From contig JAUDYN010000001.1 in NCBI GenBank assembly GCA_030407005.1, forward strand, positions 806,001 through 870,000: a DNA stretch of 64,000 bases, given 5' to 3'. The notes below the pieces were generated by a model. That model made no database searches, was not told where the DNA came from, and saw nothing but the letters and a program-made list of their open reading frames with translations. Source of the stretch: Desarmillaria ectypa (taxonomy: Eukaryota; Basidiomycota; Agaricomycetes; Agaricales; Physalacriaceae). The translations under genes and the position numbers were made by a program. Within the stretch, counting starts at the first letter, position 1, and each line of letters opens with the position of its first letter. Shown here in pieces: positions 56,639-64,000 of this stretch.

Positions 56639-57205
56639 TCAGTCAACACTACTCATGTCTATGTCGAGATGGAGCTGATTACTCTGGTGAGGTGGTGAAG
56701 GCAAAAGCAGATGGGGCCTACTAATGGTATCCGCCTGAAGTTCACACTTCAAACCAGGGGAGGAAAACGGAAGGTGAACTGGGATAGTCTGCACTTCCTG
56801 TACAAAAGTGCGTGTCAGACGTCAGGACAAACGTTTGGATCAAACACGAACCTCGCCGGCTGCGTCAGCCATCTGTGGCATTGAAACCGCGCACTTGAAA
56901 CTGAACGCTTGCGTGGGAGGCAGTGGAAGCGTTTTGTGAGCCTGTCCCCTACGGCCATGCCTCGCTACCCGCTTGGAGCCAACTATTCGGCGGACTTGGT
57001 TGTTGACCTCTATCTCGTCCTCCGATACGACTTCGAAGACGAGATAAGTATCAAGCTGAGGAGCATTCGAGTTGGTAAAGGCACATTTGCGAACTGCCTC
57101 TTCGGAAAGCGGATCCGAGTGCGAGGGTGACGGGAATTGAGGAGTAGGTTGAGCAATGGGAGGTTCGAAGTGGTCTCGATAGTAGGAGAAGTCGGGGACA
57201 CCCAT
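56639..57205 (-). CDS. Conserved-looking hypothetical protein, 170 aa
   Basis: Two minus-strand exons, 56852-57205 and 56639-56797, joined by a 54-nt GT..AG intron in phase. The protein begins MGVPDFSYYRDHFEPPIAQP, is Pro/Ser-rich at the start and end, has an acidic centre (FEVVSEDEIEVNN) next to a basic patch (KRVARHGRRGQAHKTLPLPP), and ends HLDIDMSSVD. There is no signal peptide, membrane segment or known domain. Intron position and frame continuity support a real gene. It lies 135 bp from the methyltransferase stop on the same strand. Confidence 0.6.
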
Positions 57206-57339
57206 GTTTAAGCGACTGAATGCTAGGGAAGGAATGGTGGTGGTTGCGGCGAGGGTGTGGTGGCACGGCAGGACCTAGATATATCTGCGCAGCGGCTCAC
57301 CCTAATAAAGGCGCGATGTCAGAGTACCACTAATCGCCA

Positions 57340-58569
57340 TCATGTGACGGAATACAAAGCTGCGCGTCTGTCAAGTTTGTCTAGTTGAAGATCAGAGACA
57401 TTGAACAAGCCAAAGATCAAATCAACCAACTTTTTTTTAGCAGTCCAAAACTGCGCTTTGTATATCCACTGCATCATGGCGTTCTGGTCGCTGGTATATT
57501 CGCAGTCAACGGTTTCGGGATGGTCTCGCGGAAAGGTGAAACCGATTTCTTTTGCCGCGTGCAATAACTCCTCTAGACTCAGCTCCAACTTGGCGACGCC
57601 ACCTGATGACCATAGGAGAGGCCCTAGGTTGATCCAGACGCCGTTGGGACGCAGCAGCGTATGAATGTGCTCCAAAGTCGCAAGGACATTAGAAGATGTG
57701 TCGATGAAGAAAAGGCTGATGATATAGTCGTATTTCTGGTCCTTTGGCAGCTCAAGAAAGTCGTCTTGAAGCAGATGCAGACTTCCGTCTAGCCTGGGTA
57801 GGACATCGGGGAACTCGACTGCTCGGAATAGCGAGTCATTCGACCTTTGGTGCGAAAACCAATGGGCGTAGGGATAGACTCTATGCTGATTCAGTGAGGA
57901 CGTTGCCTGCGGCGAAAGCAGAAACCTGAATGCAAAGTTCATGAAGGACGACATTTCGACGGCAGTCGTGTCAAAGCCCAGCTGTGATACTTCCCAGGCA
58001 AGCCGACCCAGTCCTGAGCCAGGGATAAGGACTCGACGTCCAGCACGTTCACCCGGTGCGACGGCGCTGAGCACTTCGAGAATAGGCGTGAAGATCTTTT
58101 TTCGTTCTGCAGCCCCTTCGGTACTCCAATCTCGCACGAAATGCCGGAGCGATTCGCGTACCCTCGACAAATCTCCTGATCCAACGCCGACGTTGTATGC
58201 TGGCCATTCACGCAAGTCATACTCAACGGCGGCAAGCCGGGCAATAGCGTCTGCAATTTTGCTGTTCGATTCTATGGTTTTTTCAAAGGTATTCAGCTTG
58301 GCTGGGTATCCAATATCATAGCCAATCCGTTTGTGCTTCTTTCCAAGCGTCATATAGGCTGCGCGCGAGCGAGATAGCTCGTGTATAGAGAGCTGACGGT
58401 ACCGTTTGAACGAGTGAAGTGCATGTTGAGGCGAAAAGATGCCAGCCTCTGTGCGCGCTTCCGAGAAGAGAAAGAAAATGTCGGACCACGCCAATGTTGG
58501 GTATACTCTGAAAACGAGGAAGAGAATGACCAAAGGAAGGAATGCAGCGAGGAGTATGTCAAAGGCCAT
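57340..58569 (-). CDS. N2227-domain methyltransferase (carnosine N-methyltransferase family)
   Basis: A single exon of 409 aa. Residues 5-25 form a hydrophobic membrane-anchor-like segment. The SAM-binding loop is RVLIPGSGLGRLAWEVS (PGSGLGRL at 183-190), followed by FDTTAVEMSSFMNFAFRF, HLLQDDFLEL, a YDYIISLFFIDTSSNV acidic strand, NGVWINLGPLLW, and the family end motif with EYTSDQNAMMQWIYKAQFWTAKK. Homologues from yeast (YNL092W) to human methylate carnosine to anserine or related histidine-containing peptides; the fungal substrate is not known. It is divergent from the F-BAR gene with 129 bp between the start codons. Confidence 0.87.
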   Translation of the reverse strand: MAFDILLAAFLPLVILFLVFRVYPTLAWSDIFFLFSEARTEAGIFSPQHALHSFKRYRQLSIHELSRSRAAYMTLGKKHKRIGYDIGYPAKLNTFEKTIESNSKIADAIARLAAVEYDLREWPAYNVGVGSGDLSRVRESLRHFVRDWSTEGAAERKKIFTPILEVLSAVAPGERAGRRVLIPGSGLGRLAWEVSQLGFDTTAVEMSSFMNFAFRFLLSPQATSSLNQHRVYPYAHWFSHQRSNDSLFRAVEFPDVLPRLDGSLHLLQDDFLELPKDQKYDYIISLFFIDTSSNVLATLEHIHTLLRPNGVWINLGPLLWSSGGVAKLELSLEELLHAAKEIGFTFPRDHPETVDCEYTSDQNAMMQWIYKAQFWTAKKKLVDLIFGLFNVSDLQLDKLDRRAALYSVT

Positions 58570-58698
58570 ATATGCGTATTACCGGTGGCAGTGAGCGGAC
58601 CAGCCACAGCACGTGGGCCTAGCGCCCAAGCAGTTGAACTTTATTCCGTACCACCATCAGCAGAATTGCATTGACATTCTTTCAGCTTGTCGACAACG
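58570..58698. promoter_or_regulatory. Shared divergent promoter region
   Basis: 129 bp between the start codons of the minus-strand methyltransferase and the plus-strand F-BAR gene. No TATA box is seen; both genes must be driven from this short interval or from sites inside each other's 5' ends. Confidence 0.55.
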
Positions 58699-61600
58699 AT
58701 GACGGTTAGCAGGCAGCCGTCGACGACGTCGCTGGGTAGATACGTTCGCAGCATGTCGCCAATGCCACAAGGCGAACGGAACTCCGACTTTTGTAATACT
58801 TTCTGGGGTGTGGACGACATCGGTGTCGGCGTGTTGTTCACGAGGATGCGAGGCGCCATGAAAACAATGGAGGAACTGAGAAACTTTTGGAAAGAACGGT
58901 ATGTACAGGCAGAATACTGCTGGTCGTCTGCTCACTGGTAACTAGCGCCGCTATCGAGGATGACTACGCGAGACGACTAGCCAAGCTGGCCAAATATCCA
59001 CTAGGCAGAGATGAAATAGGGTATGTCCTTTGTTCATCGATGTGAATAATCTATCTAACAGTGCACGCAGCGATATCCGGAATTGCCTGGAAATCGTTGT
59101 ACTCGAAACCCAAAACCAGTCAAAATTCCACAATAGGCTTGCCTATACCATTTCAAAAGAACTAGAGGCCAAGGCTGCACAGTTCCATACTGACCAGGGC
59201 ACACATAAGAAGAGCTGGCAGAATCCCATAGAGAAGGCATTCAAGGCCAAACAGGCGCAAGAGGGCTATGTCAACAAGGCTCGCGAGAAATACGAGCAGG
59301 ACTGCGTCCGAATCAACTCCTTCACCGCCCAGAGCACTCTCGTTCAGGGAAAGGAGCTCGAGAAGATTACCCTTAAGCTTGAACGGGCCAAACAGACGGT
59401 GCAAGCCAATAATCGCGACTATGTTAACTTCTCAAAAGCTTACGCTGATACCGCCGCCAAATGGGAGCAAGATTGGAAAGTTTTCTGCGATTCCTGTCAG
59501 GATATGGAAGAGGAGAGACTCGAGTTTATCAAAGATAGTCTCTGGGGATTTGCCAATGTCGTTTCCGCTGTATGCGTATTCGACGATAACGTGCGTCTTC
59601 TCCCTCTTTATTTCGTTCCCGATCTGATTTATCATTCCACATATAGTCATGTGAGAAATTGCGAGTAGCCTTGGAGGAAGCTGAGGTAGAGCGGGATATG
59701 GAGAACTTTGTTCGAGATTACGGCACTGGTAGTCAAATACCGGATGCTCCGGCGCTCATCGATTATAATCGTCCCGATACCATCCCCTCTTCTTCGTCTG
59801 ATCCGACCTTCCACGCCGCTGACTTCGTTCGCGTGACGCGACCCCACAAGAAACGCAAAGTTAGTGATAAACTTTCCGAAGACGATCCCCCAAAGTCGAA
59901 GCGCGATGATTTGCAGAGGCAAGCTAGTAGGCGCAGTGTGGCGTCTTCAGTCACTCCTCCACCAGTAGTTGAAGAAGAGCCCAAGGTCAATATGGCTGGG
60001 CTGGGTGCTGGAGGTAGCAGGCAGGCAACCGAAGATGTGTCGCCTGTCAACGGCACTTCGTCACTAGTGAAAGCTGAAGTGGAAAGGAAACCCACGGCAG
60101 TATCACGGAAGCCTCCTCAAGATCCTACGGAATCAACTGTTCACACTGCACAGACATTCATGAAAGTTGGTAATAATGCCTATCCTGTGGATGTTTCTCG
60201 GGACCCTCAGGAGCAGAGCGAACCATCTATGACCATCGTTAATAATCAGAATCCATCAAAAAGCGCTGATACCGAAGATCCATTGGCTAAAACTCTTGCC
60301 GAGCTAAACAATGCTGTGTCTACGCAAGGAAGCGCGAGGAGAAATACTACGTGGAAAACATCGCAAAATGTACAGCAACCCCAACCCCGTGCTGCTGGTG
60401 CTCCTCTCAGGAGCTCCGGTGCTTCGCCGGCATTTGGTGGGCCTTCACGACAAGCAACTCTGGCTTCACCGTCCCGACCTGGGAGTTCCGCTTCCTCTGC
60501 CCCTCGTGATTATCGTAATTCTGCGGAGATGGTTGTGGGCGCTCATCCCACCGCGTCACGACCTGTGTCGCCCATTCCCGGACCTTCTAACCCGCCTACA
60601 GCGGCATTCATGAAGCCCAGAAATTCTCTTGATCCTTCAGATTCTGAAGTCATCAAGGGTGTGCTCACGGATTATCACCAGTCTCTTCCTGGTGAGCGAA
60701 AGTCTATTAGTCGTCGTGGGAGCTACAGTGCGCCATCTCCGTCTCCTTCAACCGAGCATCAGCAGCAGGTCCAGAATCTCGGACGGCCGCCTAGCCAAAT
60801 GGGCCATGCTGGCGTCGGAGCACATGGATCCCGAAGCAACAGTCCTCAACCTCTGTCCCGCGGGCCCAGTCCGGCACCTGGATATATCCCTGCGCCACCA
60901 GGACCCTCGATTCAGCGTTCGGCGAGTCCCAACAATGTCGGTATAGCCCTGGATCCTTCTGGACGCGTGCTTCACGATGATATGGCTCAAAGATACCAGC
61001 ACCAGCACCAGCAGCAACACCAGCAGCAACGACCCTCGGTCCCCCAGCAACCGCCGCCACCGCCGATTCAGCAGCAACAGCCATCATATACACAACCAGT
61101 TCAGAGACGAGGCAGTTATATGAGTATGGGACCGGCCATACCCCCGCCTCCTCCTCCAGTGCAGCCAACGTACACCCCTGGACCTCCTTCTGGATATACT
61201 GCACCTCCTCCGGCCCCGGTCCCGGTCGCAACTTCATATCACCAAATGCAATACTCCGCACCGCCCCCTGCACAGTACCAAGCTCCCATGCAGCAGCAAG
61301 TATTCCAGCCTCAGCCCCAAGTGTATGGTAACGCAGGGCAAAATGGTATGCAACGCGCTACATCGGCTGCTAGTGGTCCATATTATACGAATGGGACGTC
61401 TACCCCTGGACGGCAGATGCATGTACAAGGTGGATCTGGATATCAACAGCCAGCTTCTGTGTATGGACGGTCGCCTTCTCCTCAGCCTCCGCCGCCTCCT
61501 GCGCCTCCACAAGAGGAGGCTCCTATTTTGTTTTATGGTGAGAAATTCCTTTCATTAGCTGTAGACGATTAATGATGTGATGCTCACGTTTTTCCAGTGA

Positions 61601-61776
61601 AAGCTCTGTACGATTATACGGCTACGATCGACGAGGAATTTGATTTCCAAGCTGGGGATGTCATTGCTGTGACAGCTACGCCGGAGGATGGTTGGTGGAG
61701 CGGACATCTGCTGGATGATGCTAGATCGCAACCGGGCAGACATATCTTCCCGAGTAATTTTGTGTGCTTGTTCTAA
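58699..61776 (+). CDS. F-BAR and SH3 cytokinesis protein, Cdc15/Imp2/Hof1 type
   Basis: Five exons: 58699-58898, 58946-59020, 59071-59590, 59647-61537 and 61598-61776 (introns 47-60 nt, all in phase), 954 aa. The F-BAR domain spans about residues 25-290: FWGVDDIGVGVLFTRM, YARRLAKLAKYPLGRDEIGD, ETQNQSKFH, then coiled-coil helices. A long disordered Ser/Pro/Gln-rich region follows, with Gln and Pro runs around nt 60990-61520. A C-terminal SH3 domain (VKALYDYTATIDEEFDFQAG, DGWWSGHL, GRHIFPSNFV) ends at the stop. Such proteins bind membrane at the division site, scaffold the contractile ring and septum, and use the SH3 domain to recruit partners. The start at 58699 is the first ATG in frame. Confidence 0.9.
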
Positions 61777-62278
61777 TGCCGACGAGGAGGGTGCTGTGTA
61801 TCTTCTGGCATCTGTTTTCTTTAGTTTCTTTCGTTGTTTTCTTATCATATACCGTCTGGACGCCCCACCTTTGTCATTTCTTCTGAGACCTGTTCGTTTC
61901 TTCCTTTTACACATTTTGTACATTTCCAAACATGTATAGTTCGTTCGGGGTGGCCAGATCCGGTGGTAGAAAATGGAAATGATCTAAGGTCAAGTAAGGC
62001 CGGCCTCGATGTTTCGCCGTATGTTAATTTCTCTCAGCGACCTCTGTTACAGGTATTCGAAGGCTTAATTAGCGCTGTTTCCGGAAGATTTGCACGAACA
62101 GTAGCACCGGAATCGGATTTATCTACCTCAGTCTTCTTTTCTCCTTGCATACGCGCTTTACGCATCTCGCCGAAGTAAGTCCTGAGATGCAGACGGATCA
62201 TATGTTTCTGTAAGGCACATTTATGGGTGACTTGGCGAGGCCAGGGTCGCGTTGGTTACTATAAAGAGAGGCAAAGGA
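61777..62278. other. Downstream spacer
   Basis: About 500 bp; the frame 61834-62178 has no motif and starts inside the 3' flank of the F-BAR gene. No gene supported. Confidence 0.4.
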
Positions 62279-62286
62279 TATAAAAG
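62279..62286 (+). promoter_or_regulatory. TATA box upstream of small hypothetical gene
   Basis: TATAAAAG, about 230 bp before ATG 62518; consistent with a long 5' leader. Confidence 0.4.
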
Positions 62287-62517
62287 GGCTTGATTAGAGA
62301 CTGTCTCACTGTCAATGACCTGCGAAGAACAATAACGTGCGACAATCACTGTCGACCGTCCATATAATACTCCGTCTGCACGTACAGACCATCACTGATA
62401 CTGCCCCCTGCGACAGCCATCTCGCACGGTTTCCAGCGCTGTATATCAAGGCCTAGACATTACCGCGGCCTCGGATTTCTAATCTCATTCTCACCCGCAC
62501 TTATTTCTGTTGCTACC

Positions 62518-62976
62518 ATGATGCGCGCAGCTTTCGATATCTACGAGCACCCAGATCTCACTTCATCGGACGTTTGGTCCAAGGCGAACCCCTCAGCTAC
62601 GAGGGAAGCCCTGTACAAAGTCATTGCAGCACTTTCGCTGGCGGCTGCGGCTTCTACATATGTTGTGTATCGATATACTGGCCTAGGGAGCATTTTACAA
62701 CAGAGGTGCATTTTGCTTCGTTCCCGGATCGTTGTTCATGGATCTGACGAGCCTCCTCTAGCTCAGCATGGAAATTTTGAAGGGGTCTCGTGCGCCTTTG
62801 CGCGGGGGGACAACAAGGGGCAAGGGCTTACTGTCAGCGCCAGCATCAACCTGGCTGCTGTTGCATCACATCAGATTCATAACATATTTAATTGCTCGCT
62901 TTTCGACAGGTACTTGTACACTATATTTGTTCGTTCTCGTTGGTTCTTGTTCTTCACTGTATCATGGCTCCCATAG
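62518..62976 (+). CDS. Small hypothetical protein with one membrane segment
   Basis: ATG 62518 opens MMRAAFDIYEHPDLTSSDVW and then a hydrophobic segment (IAALSLAAAASTYVVYRYTG, about residues 36-55). The unspliced frame runs to 62976 (152 aa), but its second half reads poorly. An intron from GTGCAT at about 62706 to CTCTAG at about 62760 would instead give a 68-aa protein ending SSAWKF. Either way the N-terminal part with the helix is the supported piece. Function unknown. Confidence 0.45.
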   Translation: MMRAAFDIYEHPDLTSSDVWSKANPSATREALYKVIAALSLAAAASTYVVYRYTGLGSILQQRCILLRSRIVVHGSDEPPLAQHGNFEGVSCAFARGDNKGQGLTVSASINLAAVASHQIHNIFNCSLFDRYLYTIFVRSRWFLFFTVSWLP

Positions 62977-63841
62977 TATCATATCCCCTCTCTGTGCTCT
63001 ACCGTACCATACTACACCCGTGCTTTCAACAAGGCTTTCTTATTTCTCCGAATACATCGGTTCCTCCTTATGTTGCCCCGAGTAACGCGCTGCATTGTAT
63101 TGAGACTGGTTATCACATGCGAGTGACATTAAGAGACCGCTCCAGTCATATTTTCTCGGGAAAACAATAACGGTGGAATGAGAGAGGATGCGACCGCCGT
63201 GCGTTGGGCCGGTATCGATTTGAAGCAATTGAATTACACCCGGGCCGACACTAACGAATACTCTGATTGGCGGCAAAGTGGACATGAAACGCCAACGTAC
63301 TGCGGCTAATTAATTATCTAGACAAACGCGCGTTCCAATAAACGCAGGAGTTTAGGCGAAGGAGTCATTGCCCCAGCCCCCACCATATATAGACGTCATT
63401 GCAATATTATCTCAAGTCGAGGGTGAAGCAACCTGAATCCATTCTATAGTCCAAGGAGATCAAAATTCCGACAACTAGCGCGCCGGCCTGGGACGGTCCA
63501 CCGAAGTTGGCACCAACTCGAAAGTCTTTACCGAATTGGCAAAAAGCTAGCCCCGCTTATCCATTGGCTGAGTGTCAGCCTGCGTTTCTTGTCAACAGTA
63601 TCATTGCCGAGTGGCATCGAAACACCCATGTCCGAAAGCATATCAGAACGTAATATCTGGTGAATGACACAACAAGATCATTCGCCACTTGTTATTGGTG
63701 TGTATTAATAGATCCTGATGCAGAACTTGTCAGTAGCATTGAAAACATTAGGGTTTCGCAAGCCCGGAGTGTGCTCGGCTCAATTCTACAATATCTTTCT
63801 CTGGTCGGGTACGAGACCGTCAAAACTGGTTAGTACGCAAT
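62977..63841. other. Intergenic region
   Basis: About 865 bp without a convincing gene. The frame 63040-63285 (minus) lacks motifs. Confidence 0.4.
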
Positions 63842-64000
63842 TTAGCCGCGGTGATATGGCACGCATCCAATCTCCACCGCATCTCCCACACGTTTAGTCC
63901 ATAGATAGATGAGCTGATCCTGTATACCCTTAGCCTTGATGACTTGCGTATAGCACTTATGTCCCTCAGGATGGAACGGGATTCGAAACGGCCATCCTCG
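63842..64000 (-). CDS. C-terminal exon of a gene running off the right edge
   Basis: From the right edge a minus-strand frame of 52 codons ends in TAA at 63842-63844, reading GWPFRIPFHPEGHKCYTQVI and later LIYLWTKRVGDAVEIG. Codon use and lack of low complexity suggest coding sequence, too short for an automatic ORF call. The family was not recognised; the start lies outside the window. Confidence 0.4.
   Translation of the reverse strand, partial: RGWPFRIPFHPEGHKCYTQVIKAKGIQDQLIYLWTKRVGDAVEIGCVPYHRG

Noticed and set aside
60748..61512. Minus-strand frames in the F-BAR gene rich in Val/Gly/Ala and Arg
   Set aside because: Complement of the Pro/Gln-rich repeats; no start context or domain.
62768..63170. 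Frames at 62768-63085 and 62892-63170 as separate genes
   Set aside because: They overlap in different frames, lack motifs and have no splice-consistent partners.
1..64000. CRISPR arrays, rRNA genes and tRNA genes
   Set aside because: No regularly spaced array, no rRNA-like sequence, and no complete tRNA fold was found by eye; a tRNA scan would settle the last point.
63850..64000. A tRNA at the right edge, suggested by GGATTCGAAAC
   Set aside because: No matching arms could be found, and the minus-strand reading is an open coding frame.

Overview
The window reads as a transposon-rich chromosome segment of a filamentous basidiomycete, most likely an Agaricomycete. The evidence is many short spliceosomal introns (about 47-60 nt, GT..AG), a DUF6534-type membrane-protein family typical of mushroom-forming fungi, fungal housekeeping genes (Mub1/SamB-type MYND protein, Cdc15/Imp2-type F-BAR protein, GT15 mannosyltransferase, N2227/carnosine N-methyltransferase, mitochondrial Hsp10) and several Ty3/gypsy families. 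I do not assign a species.

Left third (1-24.75 kb): nested LTR retrotransposons. Element A (1-5657, +) is the pol end and 1.29-kb 3' LTR of a gypsy element whose 5' end lies outside the window. It sits in the 3' end of element B-minus (5658-15010), which carries a second, inverted copy of the A LTR at 9847-11206. B-minus in turn abuts a same-family copy, B-plus (15011-22801), inside the B-plus 5' LTR. B-plus is followed by a third B 3' remnant with LTR (22802-23735) and small solo LTRs (23951-24733). The B copies are riddled with stops, many at Trp and Arg codons.

Middle (24.76-50.1 kb): decaying and duplicated genes around one young element. There is a dual-specificity phosphatase gene with two lesions just downstream of a solo LTR, and a four-exon small secreted protein. 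A block containing a DUF6534 membrane-protein gene is present in three copies: A about 30.3-31.8 kb, a truncated copy at 44.7-45.1 kb, and B 46.6-48.2 kb. A fragment of an amidohydrolase, a hAT transposon remnant and a GT15 mannosyltransferase with a broken 3' end also lie here. Between the duplicated blocks sits element C (32924-42237), a near-intact chromodomain Ty3/gypsy element with 497-bp LTRs differing at two positions, a 5-bp target duplication (AAACG), a gag-pol frame cut by two in-frame stops, and an extra sense ORF (ORF3) after the chromodomain that I cannot assign.

Right part (50.7-64 kb): ordinary compact host DNA. It holds a seven-exon short-chain dehydrogenase, a Mub1/SamB MYND gene, Hsp10, an unknown 170-aa protein, an N2227-type methyltransferase divergent from a Cdc15/Imp2-type F-BAR/SH3 gene across 129 bp, a small hypothetical gene, and the last 52 codons of a gene running off the right edge.

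The strongest candidates for something new are ORF3 of element C with its upstream repeats and TATA-like site, and the strong excess of the palindrome ACTAGT in element A. All exon structures were built by hand from splice signals and frame continuity; homology calls rest on recognised motifs, not database searches.
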